Below are positions 16,607 to 24,989 of a stretch of DNA of 64,000 nt, in pieces. Source of the stretch: Candidatus Opimibacter iunctus (lineage in GTDB: Bacteria > Bacteroidota > Bacteroidia > Chitinophagales > Saprospiraceae); NCBI GenBank assembly GCA_016716665.1, contig JADJVH010000012.1:1-64000 (forward strand). Direction: 5' to 3'. Under the pieces are notes generated by a model. It was not told the origin of the DNA, did not search any database, and saw nothing but the letters and a program-made list of their open reading frames with translations. A program made the translations under genes and the position numbers. Position 1 is the first letter of the stretch. Each line of letters begins with the position of its first letter.

Positions 16607-17164
16607 ATGAGTGAGACACTTGAATTAACAAAAACAAAATGGAGCATCGATCCTACGCACAGTGAAGTCGGCTTTAAAGTAAGACACCTGATGATCACCA
16701 ATGTCAAGGGTGTATTTAAGGAATTCGATGCAAGCATTTACACGACCGACGAAGATTTTACTACCGCTGAAGTGGATTTCTGGTTGAATCCCGGATCTGT
16801 CGACACAGGTGATGCCAATCGCGATGCGCATCTGGTCAGTGCTGATTTTTTCGATGTCGAAAACTTCAAGCAAATTCACTTTACTTCAGATTTTGCTGTT
16901 GACAAGGTGGACAACGATGGCAGTTATGAAGTGTGGGGTGACCTGACCATTAAAGGCATCAAGAAACAAGTCAAGCTGAGCATCGAATTTGGCGGCGTGA
17001 TGAAAGACCCATGGGGCAACCACAAAGCCGGGATCACTGTCAATGGCAAAATCAACCGGACTGATTTCGGATTAAACTGGAATGCCGCTCTCGAAGCAGG
17101 AGGTGTCCTGGTGAGCGAAGAGATCAGGATCACCTGTGAGTTCCAACTTGTCAGACAATCCTGA
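16607..17164 (+). CDS. YceI family polyisoprenoid-binding-like protein
   Basis: 185 residues covering the whole YceI lipocalin-like barrel. KWSIDPTHSEVGFKVRHLM is the standard family start, followed by GDANRDAHLVSADFFDVENF, LTIKGIKKQVKLSIEF and GKINRTDFGLNWN. No signal peptide is seen, so this member is probably cytoplasmic. Family members bind isoprenoid lipids or quinones and are commonly induced by acid or oxidants. It lies between pirin and a LigB-type dioxygenase, same strand, with a terminator 81 bp downstream. Confidence 0.93.
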   Translation: MSETLELTKTKWSIDPTHSEVGFKVRHLMITNVKGVFKEFDASIYTTDEDFTTAEVDFWLNPGSVDTGDANRDAHLVSADFFDVENFKQIHFTSDFAVDKVDNDGSYEVWGDLTIKGIKKQVKLSIEFGGVMKDPWGNHKAGITVNGKINRTDFGLNWNAALEAGGVLVSEEIRITCEFQLVRQS

Positions 17165-17244
17165 TATACTGATCACCTCGATGAGCATGAGCAGACGCAA
17201 CCTCGCTTATCAACATCAATATATTTGACAATCACGATTATCTT

Positions 17245-17274
17245 AAAGCCCGGCACTGATCATTGCCGGGCTTT
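17245..17274 (+). terminator. Intrinsic terminator after yceI-like gene
   Basis: AAAGCCCGGCA / TGCCGGGCTTT, 11-bp perfect stem with 8-nt loop. Confidence 0.8.
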
Positions 17275-17307
17275 ACATTTGAATGTACAAATCAATGATC
17301 CATCGAT

Positions 17308-18183
17308 ATGGATAGACTAAGATTCCTTCAATCCCTTGCCTTAATTCCGCTCGCCGGTGCTGCTATGAACCTGAGACATTTGCATAAAGTAACTGAACCC
17401 TTTGAGGCTACAGACAAGATGCCAGTCCTTTTCCTGGGACATGGCAGCCCTATGAATGCTATCCAGGATACAGAATTTTCCAGAGGCTGGAGGACCATCG
17501 GCCAATCCCTCCCCAGGCCTAATGCCATCATTTGTATCTCGGCACACTGGGAAACCAAAGGCACGTACGTCACCGCGATGGAAAAACCAAAAACCATCCA
17601 TGACTTCGGTGGATTTCCACAGGAATTGTTTGATGTCCAGTACCCCGCACCGGGCAGCCCCGCTATAGCTCAGCAAACCAAGGAAACGATCACCAGTACT
17701 GAGGTCGGGCTTGACCAGCAATGGGGACTCGATCACGGCACATGGAGTGTAGTCAAACACCTCTACCCCAAAGCCGATGTACCGGTGATCCAACTAAGCC
17801 TGGATTATACCAAAGGACCTCAATATCATTTTGAACTGGCCAAAGAGCTGGCATCCCTGCGTAAAAAAGGCGTACTGATCATCGGTAGCGGCAACATCGT
17901 GCATAATCTGGGCATCATCGACTGGCAAAACCAGGACCGGGGATTTGACTGGGCGATCGAAGCCAACACCACTATGAAAAGCCTCATCACCAAAGGCGAT
18001 TATGCTCCGCTCATCAACTATACCACTATGGGCAAAGCTTTCCAACTCTCCATCCCAACGCCGGAGCATTACCTGCCTATGTTGTATACCCTTGGATTGA
18101 AAGACGACAAAGATGCCTTGACGATCTTCAATGACAAGACGATCATGGGGTCCATCGCTATGACTTCACTCATGATTGGATAA
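17308..18183 (+). CDS. ygiD: LigB-family extradiol dioxygenase, 4,5-DOPA dioxygenase-like
   Basis: 291 residues. After a 30-residue leader (MDRLRFLQSLALIPLAGAAM, possibly export-directing) comes the class III extradiol fold: LFLGHGSPMNA, ICISAHWET, LDHGTWSVVKHLYP, IGSGNIVHNLG and TPEHYLPMLY, supplying the His ligands for Zn/Fe seen in E. coli YgiD. The reaction of the family is ring opening of catechols such as L-DOPA. Together with pirin, YceI and an HxlR regulator it suggests detoxification of catechols or quinones. The terminator upstream at 17245 means it may have its own promoter. Confidence 0.88.
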   Translation: MDRLRFLQSLALIPLAGAAMNLRHLHKVTEPFEATDKMPVLFLGHGSPMNAIQDTEFSRGWRTIGQSLPRPNAIICISAHWETKGTYVTAMEKPKTIHDFGGFPQELFDVQYPAPGSPAIAQQTKETITSTEVGLDQQWGLDHGTWSVVKHLYPKADVPVIQLSLDYTKGPQYHFELAKELASLRKKGVLIIGSGNIVHNLGIIDWQNQDRGFDWAIEANTTMKSLITKGDYAPLINYTTMGKAFQLSIPTPEHYLPMLYTLGLKDDKDALTIFNDKTIMGSIAMTSLMIG

Positions 18184-18220
18184 CTCTTCTTTATTGGTCA
18201 TCACTTCACTAAATGTCAGA

Positions 18221-18255
18221 TCAACGGTTGAAAAACCCTATTTTTCAACCGTTGA
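18221..18255. repeat. Perfect 15-bp stem hairpin TCAACGGTTGAAAAA / TTTTTCAACCGTTGA
   Basis: 5-nt loop, directly between the dioxygenase and GNAT genes. It may act as terminator in either direction because the T-run is inside the stem; no T-tail outside. Confidence 0.6.
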
Positions 18256-18276
18256 CCAATTAATCAGTGAACCCGA

Positions 18277-18852
18277 ATGATCCGATACTCCACCGTCACC
18301 ACAGCAGAAGAACTCACAGGCATCCATACCCTGTTGCAAAACAATCTTGGATCCAATCTCACCCCGGAAGAAAAGACAAGGGAAGGATACCTGACCGTAT
18401 ACTATAGCCCGGATGACCTGCGCAAAATGCATGATGCTGAACCCGGTATCATCGCCAAAGAAAACGATCAGGTGGTGGCTTATGTACTCGCGATGACCCC
18501 CGGGTTCAGGAATGGCTTTCCAGTCCTGGAACCCTTGTTTCAATTGTTTGATCATATCATCTATGAAAACAAGCCTGTTTCATCATATCACTACCTTGTG
18601 GTCGGGCAGGCCTGCATTGACAAAAATTACCGCGGCAAAGGGCTGCTGAGGAAACTATACGTTGCTTATGCCCGGGAATACAGCGTCCGGTATGATTTTG
18701 CGATCAGTGAAATTGCCTCCAAAAACCTCCGGTCAATGAATGCACACAAGCGGATGGGCTTTATCCCGGTGCATGAATACAAGGGACCTGACGGCGTACA
18801 ATGGACCATAGTCATCCTTGATTGGAGGAATATTACTGCTCCCGCCCTTTAA
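18277..18852 (+). CDS. GNAT family N-acetyltransferase
   Basis: 191 residues. Conserved motif A is seen as GQACIDKNYRGKGLLRKLY (acetyl-CoA pyrophosphate loop RGKG), preceded by a beta-bulge strand and followed by motif B (ISEIASKNLRSMNAHKRMGFIPV). IYENKPVSSYHYLVVGQ is typical of small-molecule acetyltransferases. Substrate unknown. Separated from the dioxygenase gene by a hairpin. Confidence 0.85.
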   Translation: MIRYSTVTTAEELTGIHTLLQNNLGSNLTPEEKTREGYLTVYYSPDDLRKMHDAEPGIIAKENDQVVAYVLAMTPGFRNGFPVLEPLFQLFDHIIYENKPVSSYHYLVVGQACIDKNYRGKGLLRKLYVAYAREYSVRYDFAISEIASKNLRSMNAHKRMGFIPVHEYKGPDGVQWTIVILDWRNITAPAL

Positions 18853-19088
18853 CATTTTCTCCTTTCCGGCAGCCTTCAACCTGTAAAGCCATCTTTGCCA
18901 TCCCCCCAGGCACACTTTGCGCATTGCTATCCCTGGCAACACTCAAATGACTACTGCACATTGAGCAAAATCATAGCCGGGGATGACTCTGATCACAACA
19001 TAAAAATGCAATAGCCATTAATCTTGTACCTGATTCAATACGTGAATCAGACTAATATTTGAACATAAGAATTCTCTCTCCCTAATTG
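18853..19088. other. Intergenic after GNAT gene
   Basis: No gene seen. A CTGATTCA..TGAATCAG hairpin lies at about 19030-19050. Confidence 0.4.
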
Positions 19089-19136
19089 AGCCGGAGTAAT
19101 GATAAACGGGTGATTAATGATCATGCTCCGGCTTTT
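19089..19136 (+). terminator. Hairpin AGCCGGAG / CTCCGGCT with short T-tail
   Basis: 8-bp perfect stem, 29-nt loop, followed by TTT. It ends 18 bp before the next gene start, so it could terminate the GNAT transcript or act as a leader structure of the membrane protein gene. Confidence 0.5.
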
Positions 19137-19153
19137 GAAGCGTTTCAAAGCCT

Positions 19154-19858
19154 ATGGGTACACATGACCAGCATCTTAAGCTTATCATTAGGGGAGCTGT
19201 AACAGGACTCATGGGTTTTGTCTTATCAGGACCAGTAGCGGTTATAATCGTCACATGGCTCAACCCGCAGCCTCCCTGGGTCAATGCCGCACTATTTGTC
19301 GATGCATACCATCCTGTTCAAAACCTACCTTATTATCTTGGCTTTCTCCTGCTCGCTGGCATGCTTATGTTTTCGGCGGGGCATTACCTTAGTTTTGCAG
19401 ATGCTTCATCAGGGATTAGGACTAACTTACTTTTATCCCTGGCACTGACTAGTGTCTTCACTGCACTCATCGCATTCAACTATATATGCCAGACGACTTT
19501 TGTGCACAACCTTGCACTTCATTACAGGCCGGAATATGAAAGCCTGATCGCCGGATTTTCGATGGCCAATCCAGCCTCCTTCTGTTGGGCAAATGAGATG
19601 TGGGGCTATGGCATACTAGGCCTGGCGACCTGGCTGTTGGCACCGTATTACAAAGGAAAAAGTAGTTTTATCCGTTGGTTGCTCATAGCCAATGGAATTG
19701 TGAGCCTGGCAAGCCCGCTCTGGTCAGTCTTTGATGTCAACTGGGTGATGACTCCAGTCGGTTTCATATTGTACTTGCTATGGAATCTGTTGATGATTGT
19801 GATGATGATTGCAATTATACGCTTTACGTCTGCCCAGGCAGAAAAGAACAATTTGTAA
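19154..19858 (+). CDS. Integral membrane protein, unknown family
   Basis: 234 residues with six or seven hydrophobic segments (about 12-33, 53-75, 90-112, 145-165, 172-192, 200-222). No recognised motif. Strongly hydrophobic, no signal peptide, short cytoplasmic-type charged ends. Neighbour 19899-20297 is also a small membrane protein on the same strand 40 bp later and may be co-transcribed. Confidence 0.65.
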   Translation: MGTHDQHLKLIIRGAVTGLMGFVLSGPVAVIIVTWLNPQPPWVNAALFVDAYHPVQNLPYYLGFLLLAGMLMFSAGHYLSFADASSGIRTNLLLSLALTSVFTALIAFNYICQTTFVHNLALHYRPEYESLIAGFSMANPASFCWANEMWGYGILGLATWLLAPYYKGKSSFIRWLLIANGIVSLASPLWSVFDVNWVMTPVGFILYLLWNLLMIVMMIAIIRFTSAQAEKNNL

Positions 19859-19898
19859 GCAGATCATTTGAAGCCATATCCCTAATTTACCGTACAAT

Positions 19899-20297
19899 AT
19901 GAAAACGATCAGGATCATTGCCATATTCCTCATGCTCTTCAATGCCATGGGAGCCCTTTTCGGTGGCTGGAGCCTCATACAGGATCCCACTGGCGGAGAC
20001 CTTCAGATGCCCATTTCATTTCTTGAGCACTCCCCTTTCAAGGACTATTTTGTTCCAGGCATCATCCTCCTGGCCGTAAACGGTATATTCTGCCTGGTAG
20101 CGATGTTTATGACGATTTTCCAAATGAAACACTATATCTGGATGATCCTGGTCCAAGGCGCGCTGCTCACCGGCTGGATCATCATACAGATGATCATGCT
20201 CCGTTATATTTATTACCTGCACTATGTCCTTGGCGGCATCGGCCTGTCCCTCATTTGCATAGCATGGATCCTGAAAAGAAACCAGGGAACAGCGTGA
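19899..20297 (+). CDS. Small membrane protein, unknown
   Basis: 132 residues, four hydrophobic segments (about 5-25, 52-75, 82-100, 107-125). No recognised motif. The stop TGA is the first unit of TGAGACG / TGAATCG / TGAGTAG repeats. Confidence 0.6.
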   Translation: MKTIRIIAIFLMLFNAMGALFGGWSLIQDPTGGDLQMPISFLEHSPFKDYFVPGIILLAVNGIFCLVAMFMTIFQMKHYIWMILVQGALLTGWIIIQMIMLRYIYYLHYVLGGIGLSLICIAWILKRNQGTA

Positions 20298-20605
20298 GAC
20301 GTGAATCGTGAGTAGAGGCTATGCTAATAATAATTACTAACTTACAAGATGCACTTATCAGCTATCAGCTATCAGCTATCAGCTATCAGCTATCAGCCGT
20401 CAGCTATCAGCTATCAGCTACCAGCTACCAGCTACCAGCTACCAGAATATTCACTCACACTCCCATACACACACTTCTCACGTTCTCACGTTCTCACGTT
20501 CTCACGAATCACAACTCACCACTCGCTCTTCACTCTTCACTCTTCACTCTTCATTTTTCACTTCCTCCGGTTGCTGAGCGTAGCCGAAGCATCATTTTTC
20601 ATTTA
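20295..20605. repeat. Composite short tandem arrays (TATCAGC, TACCAGC, TTCTCACG, CACTCTT)
   Basis: 20356-20445 has TATCAGC units passing into TACCAGC units, then GAATATTCACTCACACTCC, then TTCTCACG x4 (20472-20505), then CACTCTT and TTTCACT units. The same order of blocks appears at 22182-22372. The plus strand is open in places and yields SAISYQL-type peptides, which I do not regard as genes. Confidence 0.9.
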
Positions 20606-20609
20606 AGAA

Positions 20610-22181
20610 ATGTCCCTTGACCTGAACATCAACACCAGGAGAATAAAATACTACTGGTTGTCATTTACCAAGCACGACTTCAAGGCAAGCATTACCGTCT
20701 TCTTTGTCGCACTTCCACTTTGCCTTGGTGTATCCCTTGCATCCGGAGCCCCTGTGTATTCAGGTATACTTGCCGGGATCATTGGTGGAATGATCGTTTC
20801 ATTGATCAGCAAATCTGAACTGAGCGTTAGCGGACCAGCTGCAGGCCTCACGGCGATATGTGCGGCAGCGATCACGGAGCTCGGGGCTATCGAAATATTC
20901 TTTCTTTCCGTTGCTGTTGCCGGTCTACTGCAGGCACTGATCGGGATCCTCAGATTGGGTGGCTTCACACATTTTATTCCTTCAGCTGTGATCAAGGGCA
21001 TGTTGACAGCAATAGGGATCATCCTCATGTCAAAACAAATTCCTCTGCTCGTAGGATATAATCAGCCGGACTTCTGGACCAATGAACTCTTCAACCTACT
21101 CACATTCAAAAACAGTTTCAAAGATATAGGCAGCTTATATTATCATACCTCAGCCGGAGCGGTCTCTATATCCATAACCACCCTGATCATCCTGATCACC
21201 TGGAAGCGTTATCTATCCGGCAAAGTCAGTTTTCTGCCCACTTCATTTATCACCGTTTTGTCAGGTATTTTATTGGCGATTGCTTTTAATTATTTTTTTC
21301 CTGCGATCCCGGTCAAGCCTTCCCAGTTTGTACATATACCTGATAACTTCTTTGGCCAAATGAAGTTTCCTGATTTCAGCAAGCTGTTTACTGACGCGGC
21401 CATCTGGCGCAATGCACTGGTCATCTGCTTTGTCGCCACACTGGAAACGCTGCTGAGCATCACTACCATCGACAGACTCGATCCGTTAAACCGGATCACT
21501 CCACAAAACCGAGAACTGATCGCCCAGGGGACAGGCAACCTGCTGAGTGGCATACTCGGAGGCCTTCCCATTACAGCTGTCATCGTCCGCAGTTCGGCCA
21601 ATGCTGAAGCAGGTGCCAGGACAAAACTTTCTTCCATTGCCCATGGAGTATGGCTCTTGCTTGCCATATTGCTGGCCATCCCGCTCATCAACCTCATTCC
21701 CTATTGCGTCCTGGCGGTGATTCTCATGAGAACCGGATACAACCTGGCCAAACCAAAAATGATTTTCGCCATCTACAAGCAAGGGCGGGAACAATTTCTA
21801 CCTTTTATTGTGACCGTCATCGCTATCCTGGCCACCGACCTTCTGATCGGTGTTGTGATCGGAGTCATCTATGCCATCTACTTCCTCATCAAGCACACCC
21901 TGGAAGCAGGCTATGTCCTCAAGGAAAAATATGAAGGCCATACCAAACACTATACCGTCGACCTGGCACTCAATGTCAGCTTCCTCAACAAGAAACGCAT
22001 CATGGAAATGCTGGACAAACTACCGGAATATTCCATCGTAGAAATCAATGGCGCCGACAGCGTATACATCGACACCGATATCCTCGAAATATTCCATGAC
22101 TTCAAATCCAAAGCCCATCGCAAGCACATCGAACTCCGCATGATCAATATACCTGATGTCGAAACCATCGAATTGCACTGA
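20610..22181 (+). CDS. SulP family inorganic anion transporter
   Basis: 523 residues. The membrane domain spans about residues 20-435 with the SulP features ALPLCLGVSLASGAPVYSGI, SGPAAGLTAICAAAI and TLETLLSITTIDRLDP. The final 80 residues (VDLALNVSFLNKKRIMEMLD ... VYIDTDILEIFHDFKSKA) form a STAS-like domain. Family members move sulfate, bicarbonate or other anions with Na+ or H+; bacterial members in this branch are often assigned to bicarbonate or sulfate. It lies just before the P-type ATPase at the edge of the stress island; both genes are flanked by repeat arrays. Arrays begin directly after the stop. Confidence 0.9.
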   Translation: MSLDLNINTRRIKYYWLSFTKHDFKASITVFFVALPLCLGVSLASGAPVYSGILAGIIGGMIVSLISKSELSVSGPAAGLTAICAAAITELGAIEIFFLSVAVAGLLQALIGILRLGGFTHFIPSAVIKGMLTAIGIILMSKQIPLLVGYNQPDFWTNELFNLLTFKNSFKDIGSLYYHTSAGAVSISITTLIILITWKRYLSGKVSFLPTSFITVLSGILLAIAFNYFFPAIPVKPSQFVHIPDNFFGQMKFPDFSKLFTDAAIWRNALVICFVATLETLLSITTIDRLDPLNRITPQNRELIAQGTGNLLSGILGGLPITAVIVRSSANAEAGARTKLSSIAHGVWLLLAILLAIPLINLIPYCVLAVILMRTGYNLAKPKMIFAIYKQGREQFLPFIVTVIAILATDLLIGVVIGVIYAIYFLIKHTLEAGYVLKEKYEGHTKHYTVDLALNVSFLNKKRIMEMLDKLPEYSIVEINGADSVYIDTDILEIFHDFKSKAHRKHIELRMINIPDVETIELH

Positions 22182-22372
22182 GCAGCTATCAGCCGTCAGC
22201 TATCAGCTAACAGCTACCAGCTACCAGCTACCAGATAATAATATACTCACAATTCACGACTCACAATTCACAATTCACAATTCACAATTCACGATTCACA
22301 ACTCACCACTTTTCATTTTTCATTTTTCATTTTGCTTTTTTCCCTTTTCATTTTTCTTTTTTCACTTAAAGA
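22182..22372. repeat. Composite short tandem arrays filling the SulP / ATPase gap
   Basis: AGCTATCAGCCGTC, TACCAGC x3, AATTCAC x6, then TTTTCAT units up to the ATPase start codon. The whole 191-bp gap is repeat. Confidence 0.9.
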
Positions 22373-24892
22373 ATGCTTCAGAAAATAAACATCCCTTCCG
22401 AACTAACCGGTCTGACTGATTCGGAAGTCCTGGCATCACGCAACCAGCATGGATACAACCAGCAGCAGCAAAAAGTCAAAAGCCACTGGTGGCGACTGAT
22501 CCTGGACATTGTAAAGGAACCCATGCTTCTCTTGCTCATTGCCATCGCCGTCATCTACTTCATAACGGAAAAATACGGGGAGGCTTATTTTATGTTGTCA
22601 GCCATATTTATAGTTTCCGGGATTTCCTTTTACCAGGATAATCGCAGCCGCAAGGCACTGGAGGCGCTGGAAACCCTCAATACACCGCTGAGCAAAGTCA
22701 TCCGCAACGGAGAATTACAACATATCCTCACGAGAGATATCGTCCCGGGCGACCTCGTCATCGCTGAGGAAGGCTCAACCATCAACGCGGATGGGATCAT
22801 CGTCCACAGCAATGATTTTTCGGTCAACGAATCCACACTAACTGGAGAAGCCCAGTCGGTATACAAATCAAAAGACGGACAGGATAACCGGGTGTTTTCG
22901 GGAACACTCACGTCTTCTGGATTGGCCGTATACAAGGTGGAACAAACAGGCTTGTCCACAAAGATTGGTCAGCTCGGCACTTCGATAGCGGACATCAAGG
23001 AAGAACCTACTCCATTGCAGGTGCAAATCGAAAGATTTGTAAAACGAATGGCCCTCATAGGCGTATTTGTATTTCTCCTGGTCTGGGCAGTCCAATACAT
23101 GGAAAGCAGGAACCTCCTCGCGAGCCTCCTCAAGGGACTCACTCTGGCGATGTCCATACTCCCTGAAGAAATACCGGTCGCTTTCACCACCTTTATGGCC
23201 CTGGGCTCATGGCGACTGATGAAGGAAGGCATCATCGTCAAGAAAACGCGAACAGTAGAAACGCTCGGCAGCGCTACCGTCATCTGCGCTGACAAAACGG
23301 GTACCATCACCGAAAATAACATGAGCCTGCAGAGCGTGTATGCCTTCAGCAATCATACTTTGTATAGTAATGACAAGACATACGACGCTGATGCTTTGGC
23401 CGTAATCGAAACGGCCATGTGGGCAAGCGAACCTGTCCCTTTCGATCCTATGGAAAAAACACTGCATCGTGTTTATGAGCGTTCTGTAGTGAAAGATGAA
23501 CGCGAAGTGTATGCAATGGTCCATGAATATCCGCTGGGAGGCGTTCCCCCCATGATGACCCATATCTTTGAAGACAAGGCCGGAGCGCGAATCATTGCGG
23601 CCAAGGGAGCACCCGAAGCAATTTTGAAATGGTGTGATTTGTCTGCGACCGACTTGCAGGAAATACAAAATGTAATCAGCCAGTTAGCTCAACAGGGATT
23701 CCGGATACTGGGCGTAGCCAATGCCTCAGATCATGCAGGACCATTTCCAAAAGAACAACAGCATTTTTCGTTTCATTTTGTAGGGTTCGTGGTCTTCTAT
23801 GATCCGCCAAAACCGGGCATCGAAAATGTCTTTAAGAAATTCTACCAGGCAGGAATCCAGGTAAAGATCATCACAGGCGACAATCCCATCACGACAAAGG
23901 CCATTGCAAAGAATGCCGGCATCAAGCATGCTAAAGAAACAATTGATGGTGAGGCCCTGATGAAGCTCAACGAAAAAGAATTCAGCAAAGCGATCGATCA
24001 CAGCTCTCTATTTACCAGGATGTTTCCTGAAGCCAAGCTGGCAATGATCAATGCCTTTAAAAAGGACAATCAGATCGTGGCGATGGTAGGTGATGGAGTC
24101 AATGATGGCCCTGCACTCAAGGCCGCCCACATCGGTATCGCCATGGGCCAGCGGGGGACTGAAATGGCAAAGAGTGCCGCTGCCCTGGTCCTGATGAACG
24201 ATGACCTCGCCAAGATGGTGGATGCCATTGCTACCGGCCGCAGGATATATGCTAATCTCAAAAAGGCGATCCAGTATATCATCTCCATCCACATCCCCAT
24301 CATCCTGACGGTATCCCTTCCATTGTTACTGGGATGGATCTATCCGGATATCTTCACCCCGGTCCATGTGATCTTTCTCGAACTGGTGATGGGACCAACC
24401 TGCTCCATCGTATTTGAAAATGAACCTATGGAAAAAAATACGATGCTCCAGCCGCCCAGGCCGATGACAGAGACTTTTCTCAACTGGCGGGAGCTGGGCA
24501 TGAGTATCATACAGGGGCTGGTGATTACAGCCGGGGTCATGTTTATGTATTTGTATACAGTCCACCAGGGGGGCAGCGAGGAGCAAGTGCGCACGATGGT
24601 ATTCACTACGCTGATCATTGCCAATATATTCCTGACCTTGGTCAACCGCTCCTTTTTATTCTCGGTCCTGACCACCCTGCGCTATAAAAATGACCTCCTC
24701 CGCTACATCATCCTGATCACTCTGGCCATACTGGCGACCATGTTGTTTTTTGATCCGGTCACCTATTTCTTCAGGCTGGATCATCCGGGGATATTGGATA
24801 TCCTCCGGAGCACCGGAGTAGCTATGCTCTCAGTGATGTGGTTTGAAGCCGTAAAATGGTGGCGGAGACGTCAGACCCGCATCACATCATGA
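22373..24892 (+). CDS. P-type cation-transporting ATPase (P2-like, probable Ca2+ or related cation)
   Basis: 839 residues. N-terminal cation-ATPase domain, actuator motif LTGEAQSV, M4 motif SILPEEIPVAF (Glu in PEEIP as in Ca2+ pumps), phosphorylation motif DKTGTIT near residue 303, N-domain with KGAPEAI, hinge MVGDGVNDGPALKAAHIGIAMG and ten predicted helices. The Glu in M4 favours a P2A/P2B-type pump over heavy-metal P1B pumps; no CXX metal domain is present. Inner membrane. Adjacent SulP, USP and CBS genes suggest membership of a general stress island. The start region consists of repeats, so promoter elements are hard to place. Confidence 0.9.
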   Translation: MLQKINIPSELTGLTDSEVLASRNQHGYNQQQQKVKSHWWRLILDIVKEPMLLLLIAIAVIYFITEKYGEAYFMLSAIFIVSGISFYQDNRSRKALEALETLNTPLSKVIRNGELQHILTRDIVPGDLVIAEEGSTINADGIIVHSNDFSVNESTLTGEAQSVYKSKDGQDNRVFSGTLTSSGLAVYKVEQTGLSTKIGQLGTSIADIKEEPTPLQVQIERFVKRMALIGVFVFLLVWAVQYMESRNLLASLLKGLTLAMSILPEEIPVAFTTFMALGSWRLMKEGIIVKKTRTVETLGSATVICADKTGTITENNMSLQSVYAFSNHTLYSNDKTYDADALAVIETAMWASEPVPFDPMEKTLHRVYERSVVKDEREVYAMVHEYPLGGVPPMMTHIFEDKAGARIIAAKGAPEAILKWCDLSATDLQEIQNVISQLAQQGFRILGVANASDHAGPFPKEQQHFSFHFVGFVVFYDPPKPGIENVFKKFYQAGIQVKIITGDNPITTKAIAKNAGIKHAKETIDGEALMKLNEKEFSKAIDHSSLFTRMFPEAKLAMINAFKKDNQIVAMVGDGVNDGPALKAAHIGIAMGQRGTEMAKSAAALVLMNDDLAKMVDAIATGRRIYANLKKAIQYIISIHIPIILTVSLPLLLGWIYPDIFTPVHVIFLELVMGPTCSIVFENEPMEKNTMLQPPRPMTETFLNWRELGMSIIQGLVITAGVMFMYLYTVHQGGSEEQVRTMVFTTLIIANIFLTLVNRSFLFSVLTTLRYKNDLLRYIILITLAILATMLFFDPVTYFFRLDHPGILDILRSTGVAMLSVMWFEAVKWWRRRQTRITS

Positions 24893-24921
24893 TCAATGGA
24901 CGGAGGACTCCATCCATTGAT
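24892..24921. terminator. Hairpin ATCAATGGA / TCCATTGAT between convergent genes
   Basis: 9-bp perfect stem with 12-nt loop immediately after the ATPase stop; no T-tract, so terminator role is a weak inference from the convergent layout. Confidence 0.35.
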
Positions 24922-24989
24922 ATGATGCTATATGAATTCATGGAATATGCAATGCTGTACACCTGGACAAAGGAACCTTGTCCTTTGCC

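Noticed and set aside
20349..20606. Open frames with SAISYQLSAISYQL and similar peptides
   Set aside because: They are translations of the TATCAGC heptamer array; no start context, no domain, and the same happens in other arrays.
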